Source: an uncultured Sulfolobales archaeon (lineage in GTDB: Archaea; Thermoproteota; Thermoprotei_A; Sulfolobales; NBVN01). Taken from it: a DNA stretch of 64,000 nt. The notes below the pieces were generated by a model. The model did not search any database. It was not told the origin of the DNA and was given only the letters and a program-made list of their open reading frames with translations. Of the stretch, positions 10,491-20,005 are shown piece by piece (position 1 is the stretch's first letter; each line of letters starts with the position of its first letter). The stretch covers positions 106,028-170,027 of the forward strand of contig CALEDH010000008.1 of NCBI GenBank assembly GCA_937949785.1, given 5' to 3'. The translations under genes were made by a program, and so were the position numbers.

Positions 10491-10724
10491 CTAAGCAACG
10501 GCTGCGTCGGCTTCATAACCAATAAAGTTGTAAAGCAAGTCGTCAGTCATTAAGAAACCGTTGTCATTTAAGAGTTTCTGCATATTTAATATCTTATTCT
10601 TCCTAATAGTATAGGAGTTAGAACTTAGAACATGTATTAGTAGTTCAGTAATTTCATCTTGATTTAAATTCTTTACAACTTTGACCAACTCTCCTAAATT
10701 TTTAATAGACGTTCTCTCCCTCAT
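10491..10724 (-). CDS. Hypothetical 77-aa protein
   Basis: ORF only; coding-like composition, no recognised motif. Confidence 0.4.
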   Translation of the reverse strand: MRERTSIKNLGELVKVVKNLNQDEITELLIHVLSSNSYTIRKNKILNMQKLLNDNGFLMTDDLLYNFIGYEADAAVA

Positions 10725-10847
10725 TGAAAGCCACTAATAACTTCCTTGAATATAGGTAAATTTAAAAGACCTTGGCCAAGCGTTCTCATCTTAGACCTCG
10801 CAAACATTAATAGAGGTTATATATGATCAGTTTAATTAGGGATTAAG

Positions 10848-11663
10848 ATGGTTAACTCCTCTAACGTATGTAGTTTTAAGAGGCTTTTTGATAGTGTAGT
10901 TGTTAGGCCTCCAGCAGATGATTTAATAAGATGTGTTTCGACTAGTCATGAGAGGCATAGTGTTAATACTTTAAATGCTTTAAAACAGCATGTTGAATAC
11001 GTTAAGATATTACTTGAGGAGGGGATTGATGTTTATTCATTGCCTACCCTTAAGGGCTTTCCTGACGCTGTATTTATACAGGATACAGCTATTGTAAGTT
11101 CTTTAAGGAGGGAGGCATTGATTTCAAACTTTGGTGAGGTCAGTAGGAGGGGTGAGGAATTAAGTATTGCTGAGTTCTTAGGGAGGCATGGATATAAATT
11201 AGCTTATGTTAAACCGCCTGCTACGTTAGAAGGTGGTGATGTATTGGTTACTGATGTTGGATTGATCTACGTTGGTATTACTACGAGGACTAATTTAGGC
11301 GGTGTTGAATACTTAAAGAACTTCTATAAGGGATATGAGGTAATTCCGGTGGTGGTTAATAAGGTTTTCCATTTGCTCTCAGCTGTGACTTACTTAGGTA
11401 GTAAGACTGTAGCTTTAGTGCCGGAGTTAATTGATGTATCAGTATTTAAGGGTTTTAAAATAATTGAGGTATCGCTTAATGAGGCGTACGCTGTAAACAT
11501 GTTATACTTAGGTGATGGTAAGGTCTTAATGCCTGAGGGGTATCCGAAAACCTACAGTAAGCTAAGGAGTAATGGGTTTAAACCTATCGAGGTTGATGTC
11601 TCGGAATTTAGAAAATGTGATGGTGGTATTACCTGTCTATCCCTACCCCTCTATAACGTCTGA
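10848..11663 (+). CDS. Dimethylarginine dimethylaminohydrolase / amidinotransferase-family protein
   Basis: GFPDAVFIQDTAIV, ATLEGGDVLVTD, HLLSAVTYLG, C-terminal CDGGITCLSLPL catalytic Cys. Confidence 0.85.
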   Translation: MVNSSNVCSFKRLFDSVVVRPPADDLIRCVSTSHERHSVNTLNALKQHVEYVKILLEEGIDVYSLPTLKGFPDAVFIQDTAIVSSLRREALISNFGEVSRRGEELSIAEFLGRHGYKLAYVKPPATLEGGDVLVTDVGLIYVGITTRTNLGGVEYLKNFYKGYEVIPVVVNKVFHLLSAVTYLGSKTVALVPELIDVSVFKGFKIIEVSLNEAYAVNMLYLGDGKVLMPEGYPKTYSKLRSNGFKPIEVDVSEFRKCDGGITCLSLPLYNV

Positions 11664-11802
11664 CCATATGTTCAATATGTTTGAATAACATCGTTTCACG
11701 TTTTCGAAAGGTTTTTATTGATATCTCGTATATTAAGAGATATGAGATAGGAGGTGATGTGAAGTTAATAAAAAAATTATTAAGTATTCAGTAGTAATTG
11801 CA

Positions 11803-13527
11803 GTGTTGATCGTAGCCCTACTAACCTTCACATCGCCTGAAGCTGAGTTCATGCCTGAGGAGAAGAGATATCCTTACATAACCTTCCCACTTCTACCTCC
11901 AATACTAGCTATAGCTTTAGCGATGGCTACAGGAGAGATAGTTCCAGCACTATTCGCCGGTATATGGGTAGGTGCTTTAATGGTTACCGGTTATAACCCG
12001 TTGCAAGCCACTGTTCAATTAATTGATTGGTACATAGCTAATGCGACAGATTCCTGGAACGCGTCCATACTACTTTACGACTTCGTTTTAGGGGCGTTTA
12101 TGGGTCTTCTCTACGCTTCCGGCGCAGTACACTCATTTGCTAGGGCGGTGTCGAAGAACATTAAAAGTGCTAGAGGTGCTAGCCTTGCAGCATCCTTACT
12201 GGGTCTTGCAGTATTCTTCGATGACTACGGAAACACGGTCATAGTAGGCAATTCTATGAGGCCTATCACAGATAAGTTAAGAGTGAGCAGGGAGCTTCTC
12301 AGCTATATCGTTGACTCAACCGCAGCGCCGATAGCCGGTATAGCATTAGTTTCCTCATGGATAGGTTATGAGGTAAGCTTAATTAGAGACTCTATAGACT
12401 CCCTATCACAGCAAGCTGCTGAAGGTGCTATAGGTGCAGCACCTACTTATGAGGCTTATTACATGTGGTTAAACGCTGTTCCATACCACTTCTACTCACT
12501 ACTAGCTATACTTATGGTCTTCATCGTGGCGTTAAGTAGGAGGCATTACGGACCTATGTTAAACGCTGAGTTCAGATCTATTAAGGAGGGGAAGGTATTA
12601 AGAGATGGTGCAACACCACTACTGCCGACTGAGGAGGTCTTAGGCTCGGAAATAAGGGTTCGGAAACAGGCTTCCGGTTGGTTGTTCGGCATAGCTATGC
12701 TTGTCTTAGTCATCGTTACATTACTTGGTTTATGGGCTACAGGAGCTGAAGACCTAACAACTTTCTGGGAAACACCGTTTACTGATGCTTTGATGAATGC
12801 TGATACGGCTAAGGCGTTGTTATGGGCTGGGATGGCAACTTACTTCATAACGTTTGCATGGCTACTATTAGGTAGGGTTATGAGTTTCAAGGATGTTATG
12901 AGGAATACCTTCAAGGGGATGTACCTCATGGTCTTACCCAACGCCATACTACTCCATGCATGGAGTATTAAATCGGCGACAGATGCTGTTGGGACAGCTG
13001 AGTACGTAGTACACGGAGCTGTAGTTATAGGGCTTTCAGCCTTATTAGTACCTCTCATCATATACTTAGCGTCGATGTTCATATCATTTACTACAGGGAC
13101 TAGTTGGGGTACGTTCGGAGTTATGATGCCTATCGCAGTACCTATGGCTTGGCAGTTAGCATTACTTCAATATCCGAACGATATTAACGTAGCATATATT
13201 GTGGCTTTCGCATCGATAGGAGCTGTCTTCGGTGGGGGGATATTCGGGGATCACTGCTCACCAATAAGTGATACAACAATAATGTCATCGATGTTCTCAG
13301 CAGCAGATCATATAGACCACGTATCTACTCAGCTGCCGTACGCATTAACAGCCGGTATAATAGGTATAGTACTATATGCACTGTTCGCGTTAGGCATCAC
13401 TAACTACATAGTACTGCTACCAGCCGGTATATTATTATTGATAGCGCTACATATGATGTTAAACATGATGTACGCTAGAACGGTTAAACTACCAGCTGTA
13501 ATACCTAACTACGAGGCAGAGGCTTGA
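11803..13527 (+). CDS. Na+/H+ antiporter, NhaC family
   Basis: Multi-TM; GLAVFFDDYGNTVIVGNSMRPITD and GAVFGGGIFGDHCSPISDTTIMSSMFSAADHIDHVSTQLPYA. Start codon uncertain (see finding). Confidence 0.88.
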   Translation: MLIVALLTFTSPEAEFMPEEKRYPYITFPLLPPILAIALAMATGEIVPALFAGIWVGALMVTGYNPLQATVQLIDWYIANATDSWNASILLYDFVLGAFMGLLYASGAVHSFARAVSKNIKSARGASLAASLLGLAVFFDDYGNTVIVGNSMRPITDKLRVSRELLSYIVDSTAAPIAGIALVSSWIGYEVSLIRDSIDSLSQQAAEGAIGAAPTYEAYYMWLNAVPYHFYSLLAILMVFIVALSRRHYGPMLNAEFRSIKEGKVLRDGATPLLPTEEVLGSEIRVRKQASGWLFGIAMLVLVIVTLLGLWATGAEDLTTFWETPFTDALMNADTAKALLWAGMATYFITFAWLLLGRVMSFKDVMRNTFKGMYLMVLPNAILLHAWSIKSATDAVGTAEYVVHGAVVIGLSALLVPLIIYLASMFISFTTGTSWGTFGVMMPIAVPMAWQLALLQYPNDINVAYIVAFASIGAVFGGGIFGDHCSPISDTTIMSSMFSAADHIDHVSTQLPYALTAGIIGIVLYALFALGITNYIVLLPAGILLLIALHMMLNMMYARTVKLPAVIPNYEAEA

Positions 13528-13981
13528 TGATAGTTAAACATATGAGTAACCAAGGCAGTTTCCATTTTTCCCTTTTTCATGGAGGTAGTACCTCAGCCTA
13601 CGAATGCCTACAAACGTTTGGATAGTTGTTAGGACTGAGGACATAGGTCGTTATCGGATGGTTAACACCGCATGCTCGCCTCAACTTCTAAGACATCAGT
13701 AGCTATCACCGCTGACAGTGAGGGACCACATGTCGGGACTTTAAGACATACTAGCTCAGCTCATTTAACTCACCGCATATCATGCACACAGACCACACCA
13801 TATAATTAAGAATTTAACCATTTGGGAACAGCTGAAAGCTCTCCTATGGAAGGGGGATGCTAAGCGTAATGGAATTTTAGGTTAGATTGGAACAGCTGGG
13901 TTTTTCACTCACTCTATGTTTCCACACCATCTAATAGTTTTTAAGCTTTTTTACATAGCTATCTTTAGGTAAAGAAGTCGG

Positions 13982-14395
13982 ATGGGTATTAATAACTCAT
14001 CGCCCATGATAAGTAGGGTGAAACTACTTCTCCGCATAGCGTCTTATTCGTTTCTAGTAGTAGGTGTGGTGTTAGCGTCGTTCTCCATTACTATAGTTAT
14101 CGTATTAACTTCAATATCGAATATTATGAATCTGCTTAACTTAGAACTCGTAGACCTACCTAGGATTACGTATCTCACTGTGTCTAGCATCGTATCGGTC
14201 TGCGGGTACGTTAAGGTAGGTGATATGGTAGGTGCTGTGGATTCTGGGAGGGTTGAAGGGTTAAGGAAATCACTACTGATTTGGAGTTTCTTAGGGTTTG
14301 CATTCAGCTTCATAATACCTGGGGCTATAACTCTAACCGTACTGCTAAAGTACTACAGTACGCTTATAAAGGTAACTACTATTATGTACTCTTAG
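13982..14395 (+). CDS. Hypothetical multi-TM membrane protein
   Basis: 137 aa with hydrophobic TM segments; first gene of a three-gene membrane/secreted cluster. Confidence 0.6.
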   Translation: MGINNSSPMISRVKLLLRIASYSFLVVGVVLASFSITIVIVLTSISNIMNLLNLELVDLPRITYLTVSSIVSVCGYVKVGDMVGAVDSGRVEGLRKSLLIWSFLGFAFSFIIPGAITLTVLLKYYSTLIKVTTIMYS

Positions 14396-14403
14396 GTGTT
14401 TAG

Positions 14404-15141
14404 ATGGCGTACATGTATAGTAGGAGGTTCATGATCTTCAGCCAAATCTACAGTCAGATGATAATATTAATCCTCGCAGTTGTCAACACTTATTACCCTC
14501 AATACCTCAGCTACACTTTCCTAATATTCATAGGATCTATGTTCGTAATGATGTTCACCACGTTTAGGACGTCGTTAAAGCACGTCATCGGTTCTGAGGC
14601 TAAGGAGGTAAGGGAAGGTAGGAAGTTACTTGAGGTTAAATACGATGATGTTATGAGCGTAGCTAGACATGACGCCAAATTAAACGATGAGTTAAAACCT
14701 ATGATGAAGACCACCCTATTAAGCCTAGCTAATATGTTCATCATATTTGCATGGTACTACATATACTTTAACATTCTTATACATAGCTTTGAAGGAGCGG
14801 ACTTAACGATGAAATTCGTAGGGTTTCTACTAGGCTATGAAATACCTTACATCGCTGTTACTGTTGTCAGCCTATTCACTAGGAAGTCTTTTAAGACCAT
14901 GGTTCAGGTAGTCAGAGATTTCATAATATATGATAGGGGGGTCGTGGGCTCTGGAATATGTATTAAGTTTCCCTTATCAAGTAACTACGTAGTTAAAGTT
15001 GAACCAAGCAGGAAGTTCGTAGAGATAGCTAAGGTTGATAAGAACTCGGTAATTAAGTATAGATTTTACAGTAAGAATTATGATAAGATAGCAAACATCG
15101 TTGATAGGTATGGTAAACCTAAATCAGAGTCTAAGGATTAG
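14404..15141 (+). CDS. Membrane protein, possibly DUF2208-like
   Basis: Four predicted TM segments with charged cytoplasmic loop; family name tentative. Confidence 0.6.
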   Translation: MAYMYSRRFMIFSQIYSQMIILILAVVNTYYPQYLSYTFLIFIGSMFVMMFTTFRTSLKHVIGSEAKEVREGRKLLEVKYDDVMSVARHDAKLNDELKPMMKTTLLSLANMFIIFAWYYIYFNILIHSFEGADLTMKFVGFLLGYEIPYIAVTVVSLFTRKSFKTMVQVVRDFIIYDRGVVGSGICIKFPLSSNYVVKVEPSRKFVEIAKVDKNSVIKYRFYSKNYDKIANIVDRYGKPKSESKD

Positions 15142-16486
15142 ATATATACGAATATACATACTCATATTCATAGTGCTCATCACCCTAAAACCGCCTGCAG
15201 ACCTTCAAACCCTAACGTCAGACTTCACAATACCTCGACATATCTTAAGAATTTACTCGGCCATAGCATTGCCGAATACCGATGAAGTGTTAATAGCGAC
15301 AGAGTCATCCCTACTACTATTAAATCTGAGTGAGGGCTTAATTCGTGAAATCCCTGTTAAAGATATTTACGACTTAGAACTCTTTAATGATGCTATTGTA
15401 GGGACCGGTAAGACCTCCGGTAAGGCATACATACTACTTCTCAATCAGAATATGACTGCAACATCAATTAAATACTCTGTAGACTCCGCACTATACGACT
15501 CCGTAATAAGTAGTAACACCATATTGAGCAGTGGGTACGCCTTAATTAACTCTACCTATAAAATAATGATTACATATTCCAACGGTTCTGAGGTAGTAAC
15601 CTATATAGCGGACTGCCCGTCAGCATGTTATGGTAGGAAACTGCTAATCGCTCAGAGAGGTGAGGTCATCCTAGCAGGTTCTTTATTTCTAAGAGGTCGG
15701 AATTACCAGTGGAGCTATGATGTATTCCACGGAGTATTAGGTAGTACATCGCTAATTGGTAGTTATGTAAGTCTTGACGGTAACGACTACGTAGTAAACT
15801 CATTCTTAATTAACAACACCATATACACAGTGATAAATTCTGACACCTCAGGACTCCACGTAGCGGTTGCCGATTATGATAACTTCAACACATCCCTCTA
15901 TAGAATATTAGTAGATGGTAGGAGGGTGGATGGTGTTAACGCTGCCCACTACAACGATTCAATACTAATAATTGCTAAGGATTTGATGGGGGACTCATAC
16001 ACGGTCTTACTCAACGTATCGTCGGGAATCCACATAGCGTTCAGCCTGGGTAATACCTCCGTAGACATATCGATGGCTAACGATAAAGCCGTATACTTAA
16101 ATAGCTATGCGAGCTCTGCCAGAAGCAATTTAATTATATGTGACTTTGATGAAGTAATTGAGTACCTTAGGAGGTTTAACTCTAGGCATGTCTCGTTAAA
16201 CAGTGTCGACGTATTTCCATCAACCCTGAAGTTAGCCTTCAATAAAGGCGAATTAAATTATGAAGTCTCCACACATACCATCCCATCACCTACTACCAGC
16301 GCTATAGCTACTACTTCAATCGGGAGGAATGAGAGCACATCCACTACATATTCTAAGGAACCACTGTATACTTTAAAGATTGATGAGCTGGTATGGGGTA
16401 GGGTATCATTCCTCACAATAGGTATTATCCTAATAACGTCTTCAATAATACTTAAATATTTAACGAGGATCAGGGTTGAGGAGTGA
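15101..16486 (+). CDS. Extracytoplasmic protein with N-terminal signal/TM, beta-rich domain, Ser/Thr-rich linker and C-terminal TM anchor
   Basis: N-term YIRIYILIFIVLITL, C-term SFLTIGIILITSSIILKYL, many NxS/T sequons; start may be at 15110. Confidence 0.65.
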   Translation: MIGMVNLNQSLRIRYIRIYILIFIVLITLKPPADLQTLTSDFTIPRHILRIYSAIALPNTDEVLIATESSLLLLNLSEGLIREIPVKDIYDLELFNDAIVGTGKTSGKAYILLLNQNMTATSIKYSVDSALYDSVISSNTILSSGYALINSTYKIMITYSNGSEVVTYIADCPSACYGRKLLIAQRGEVILAGSLFLRGRNYQWSYDVFHGVLGSTSLIGSYVSLDGNDYVVNSFLINNTIYTVINSDTSGLHVAVADYDNFNTSLYRILVDGRRVDGVNAAHYNDSILIIAKDLMGDSYTVLLNVSSGIHIAFSLGNTSVDISMANDKAVYLNSYASSARSNLIICDFDEVIEYLRRFNSRHVSLNSVDVFPSTLKLAFNKGELNYEVSTHTIPSPTTSAIATTSIGRNESTSTTYSKEPLYTLKIDELVWGRVSFLTIGIILITSSIILKYLTRIRVEE

Positions 16487-16501
16487 GGTGTTCTGGGTTA
16501 A

Positions 16502-16633
16502 GCATCGATAACGGTAAACATATTACCTGTAATCTGTAAACATTGTAGGTAAATTCGAATCTCTCATGGTTCGTTCTACGATGCGGGTTTGACTTAGTTC
16601 CATATCCTGTGGGGAGGTTAATGCCCCAGCAGG
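16502..16633 (+). ncRNA. Candidate structured RNA: closing stem plus two internal hairpins and a strong downstream hairpin
   Basis: GCATCG(16502)/CGATGC(16579); TTACCTGTAA/TTGTAGGTAA hairpin 16523-16552; CGAATC/GGTTCG hairpin 16556-16573; CCTGTGGGG/CCCCAGCAGG hairpin 16606-16633. Confidence 0.35.
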
Positions 16634-16700
16634 TAGCTGATCACGTTAAATAGAATGCAGATATTTAAATATTGCTAAGTACCGTTAATGGGGATGCTGT

Positions 16701-17378
16701 GTGAACTCATTAGAAGTGGTGTTGAAGTTCTTCACCTCAGGCAAACCTATATTTATCTACGATTCCTACAGCCGTGAAGATGAGGTTGATATGGTTTACC
16801 ATGCGTCGTTCATCACGTATAGAGAGATATATAGTTTAAGGACTATAGCAGGTGGTTTAATATGCTATGTCATACCCTATGAAGTTGGAGTTAAGTTAGG
16901 CCTTAAATTTATGGATGAAATACTCAACGCAGCTGGTTTAGAGGAGTTGACGATGAAGAGGTTAGGCTACGGTGATAAGCCAGCCTTCAGCCTATGGGTT
17001 AACTACGTAGGTGTTAAGACAGGTATCTCGGATATGGATAGGGCCTTAACAATCAGTAAGTTGTACGAAGTTACAGAACTTATCGTTAAGGGCTATGTTG
17101 ATGAAGGTAGGAAACTATTCTATAAGGGATTTATGAGTCCAGGCCATGTACCAATACTCATGAGTCGCGGTATCACGAGTAGGAGGGGGCATACGGAGTT
17201 GAGTGAGGCCTTGACTAGATTGGCAAAATTAACACCAGCGACAGTAATTGCAGAGGTGCTTGATGAGGGGTACTCAATGCCTTTAAGCAAGGCTAAGGAA
17301 CTTGCAGAGAAATTAAATACCGTGATAGTCAGCAGTAAAGAGATAATCGAAGCTTACATAAAGTCTCCTACTCCTTAA
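16701..17378 (+). CDS. ribB: 3,4-dihydroxy-2-butanone-4-phosphate synthase
   Basis: YDSYSREDEVDMVYHASFIT (acidic loop), TIAGGLICYVIP, GHVPILMSRGITSRRGHTELSEALTRLA. Confidence 0.9.
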   Translation: MNSLEVVLKFFTSGKPIFIYDSYSREDEVDMVYHASFITYREIYSLRTIAGGLICYVIPYEVGVKLGLKFMDEILNAAGLEELTMKRLGYGDKPAFSLWVNYVGVKTGISDMDRALTISKLYEVTELIVKGYVDEGRKLFYKGFMSPGHVPILMSRGITSRRGHTELSEALTRLAKLTPATVIAEVLDEGYSMPLSKAKELAEKLNTVIVSSKEIIEAYIKSPTP

Positions 17379-17823
17379 AGATCCTGAGAGTTATCGACAC
17401 AGCGTCTTTACTAACAGTTCTAGGGTAAGAACTACGTATGTTTATCGAAAGAGCAGTGGTCCAGGAACTATCCCGGTAGTTGTCGTCGTTAGGTAGTTAT
17501 ATTGTAGTCATCTGCTCACACTACCTCTACGGCTTCGTAGGTATATCCTAATTTCTCAACCACACCTCCCGTACTTCAGTGGTATATACTCATTAAGCAC
17601 TGACCCCACCACACATCAATCACATGCAGATCACATAGGCAATCCATAAAGCTCTTAACCTCGAAACGGTATGAAGGGCTAACCGTTCAGAGACTACTGA
17701 CGAATCCGGCAGTTCACCATAAATCCTCTATAAACCTAGATGATTAAGCCTGTAGTATTCAAGCATTAACAGTAAAACTTTTATACCTCACCCCATTAAT
17801 TATGTGGTGATGTAGTTGAGCCA

Positions 17824-19194
17824 ATGGCTAGGGTTTTAGGTCCTCGTAGAAAGGCTTCTCAAACCGAGGGTCTAGTCCCCAACTCCTGGTATAACATTGT
17901 TCCTGACCTCCCTGAAACTCTGCCTCCACCACTACTCCCAGATGGTAGAGTCCCTCCTAGGGAGATGTTTGAAAGACTTTTCGCTAAAGCCCTCGTAGAC
18001 CAGGAATCTAGCTGTGAGAGGTTTATCGGAATCCCCGAAGAAGTCAGGGAGATTCTAATAAGTTTGGGAAGGCCTACCCCCCTCTTCAGAGCTAGGAGGC
18101 TTGAGGAGTTCTTAGGGACGCCGGCTAGGATATATTATAAATTTGAAGGTGTCCTACCTACTGGGAGTCACAAAGTTAACACTGCTATAGCTCAAGCATA
18201 TTATAACATGGTTGAGGGTGTTGAAAGGCTCTCGACAGAGACTGGGGCTGGGCAGTGGGGTTCAGCCCTATCTTTAGCTGGGGCTTTGTTCAAATTGAAG
18301 GTTAGGGTTTTCATGGTTAGGTCGAGCTATGAGCAGAAGCCTTATAGAAGGGTTCTGATGGAGCTTTACGGGGCAGAGGTTGTGCCAAGCCCTTCTAAAC
18401 TGACTGAGGCTGGGAAGGCTATCCTGAGGGTAGATCCTGAACATCACGGAAGCCTCGGTATAGCAATATCTGAAGCTATTGAGGATGTCCTATCCGACGA
18501 TAGGGCTAGGTATAGCCTCGGCAGCGTCCTCAACCACGTGCTTTTACATCAGACGGTTATAGGGTTAGAGGCCATCAAACAACTTGAAGAGCTTGGAGAG
18601 GAGCTCCCGGACTATGTTATAGGTTGTGTGGGAGGGGGTTCGAACTATGCAGGCCTAGCCTACCCTTTCATGAGGTTTAAACTCTTAGGGAAGAAGGATG
18701 ATATGAAGTTCATAGCTGCGGAACCTAAGGCATGTCCCTCCCTGACCCGTGGAGCCTATGCCTATGACTATGGAGATACTGCGAACTTAACACCTCTACT
18801 TAAGATGTACACGGTAGGTCATAAGTATAGGGTCCCACCCATACATGCTGGAGGGCTTAGATACCACGGCGACGCTCCCTCACTATGCCTTCTAGTTAAT
18901 AGGGGTCTCATAGAGGCTAGAGCATACCACCAGACTGAAGTGTTTGCTGCCGGACTTCTATTCTCAAGAGTTGAAGGCATAGTCCCAGCACCTGAAAGCG
19001 CTCATGCTGTTAAAGCAGCCATTGATATAGCCTTAGAGGCTAAGAGGAGTGGTGAGGCTAAGGTGATATTGTTCAACCTAAGCGGTCACGGCCTCCTAGA
19101 CCTCCAAGGATACCTAGAGTACTTTGAAGGTAGATTGAAGGATTACGAACCTGAGAACATAGACCTATCATATCTTCCCAGAATGGATTCGTAG
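17824..19194 (+). CDS. trpB2: Tryptophan synthase beta-like, TrpB2 subgroup
   Basis: [24 protein letters not shown] (PLP Lys), [38 protein letters not shown]-terminal extension typical of TrpB2. Confidence 0.92.
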   Translation: MARVLGPRRKASQTEGLVPNSWYNIVPDLPETLPPPLLPDGRVPPREMFERLFAKALVDQESSCERFIGIPEEVREILISLGRPTPLFRARRLEEFLGTPARIYYKFEGVLPTGSHKVNTAIAQAYYNMVEGVERLSTETGAGQWGSALSLAGALFKLKVRVFMVRSSYEQKPYRRVLMELYGAEVVPSPSKLTEAGKAILRVDPEHHGSLGIAISEAIEDVLSDDRARYSLGSVLNHVLLHQTVIGLEAIKQLEELGEELPDYVIGCVGGGSNYAGLAYPFMRFKLLGKKDDMKFIAAEPKACPSLTRGAYAYDYGDTANLTPLLKMYTVGHKYRVPPIHAGGLRYHGDAPSLCLLVNRGLIEARAYHQTEVFAAGLLFSRVEGIVPAPESAHAVKAAIDIALEAKRSGEAKVILFNLSGHGLLDLQGYLEYFEGRLKDYEPENIDLSYLPRMDS

Positions 19195-19211
19195 GAGGAC
19201 CCTCTAAAGCT

Positions 19212-19883
19212 ATGATTTCTGGCAAGCTTAAAGTGGAGATAGCCCTCGTAGACATTAGGGAGCTTAAGCCCCATGAAAGGTTTATCCCCGAAAGGGTTAC
19301 CGTAATTTTAGACTCCCTTATTAAAAGTAGGGTTTTGAGGAGACCCCTAATAGTTGACAGTAAAACGCTTACAGTAATAGACGGCACCCACAGACTTGAA
19401 GCTTTAAGAAGACTTACGGCTAAGGTAGTACCAGCTATACTAGTAGACTATGAAGGCAGTAATGAAATAGTCGTAGATAGGTGGGTGAGAGTCTATGAAG
19501 TAAAAAACAGCGATAAGAACACGGTCTTAAGAGAGCTTAGAAAGGTCTTCGGGCCTTCGATCTCGATAGTAGACTACGATCCTTTAACTGCTAAGATTGA
19601 TGAGGGTTTGAGGGGGAAGGCATATAGGTTCTTAGAGGCCTTAGAGTTCTCTCCTAACATAATCGTGAAGCTTAGGGCGGCAAAACCTAGAAGAGCTCCT
19701 AATTCCATTATAATCCTACCGCCTAGGATCAGTAAGGCTGAGGTAGTTGAAGCAGCTCTAAATGGAAAACTATTCCCCCCTAAGACCACGAGACATATAA
19801 CTGTGCTTAAAAGTATAGGTTTAAGGACGAGGCTTTCCAACCTTAGTAATGTAGGGTCCCCAATTCCACCAATTCTGACCTAA
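19212..19883 (+). CDS. ParB/sulfiredoxin-fold protein, SerK-like free serine kinase candidate
   Basis: VDIRELKPHERFIPERV ... TVIDGTHRLEALRRL ... C-terminal KLFPPKTTRHI; resembles archaeal SerK. Confidence 0.72.
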   Translation: MISGKLKVEIALVDIRELKPHERFIPERVTVILDSLIKSRVLRRPLIVDSKTLTVIDGTHRLEALRRLTAKVVPAILVDYEGSNEIVVDRWVRVYEVKNSDKNTVLRELRKVFGPSISIVDYDPLTAKIDEGLRGKAYRFLEALEFSPNIIVKLRAAKPRRAPNSIIILPPRISKAEVVEAALNGKLFPPKTTRHITVLKSIGLRTRLSNLSNVGSPIPPILT

Positions 19884-20005
19884 CATCAAGATGTATCTAA
19901 GTTGTCCTAGAAGACTCCGTCTACGTTTAACTTTGTATGATGTTATAGGTGATGAAGCTAGTTCTTAGCTATATTTACGGGTAGCTCTGAGAAGAAAGTA
20001 AAACC

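Noticed and set aside
17379-17823. Hairpin AACGGT/ACCGTT (17665-17687) and long gap before trpB2
   Set aside because: Single short stem, no further compatible helices or C/D boxes; not enough to call an RNA gene.
19884-20005. GGTGATGA ... CTGA resembling a C/D sRNA
   Set aside because: The distance between boxes is about 30 nt with no D'/C' pair; contains a small AGCTA/TAGCT stem instead.
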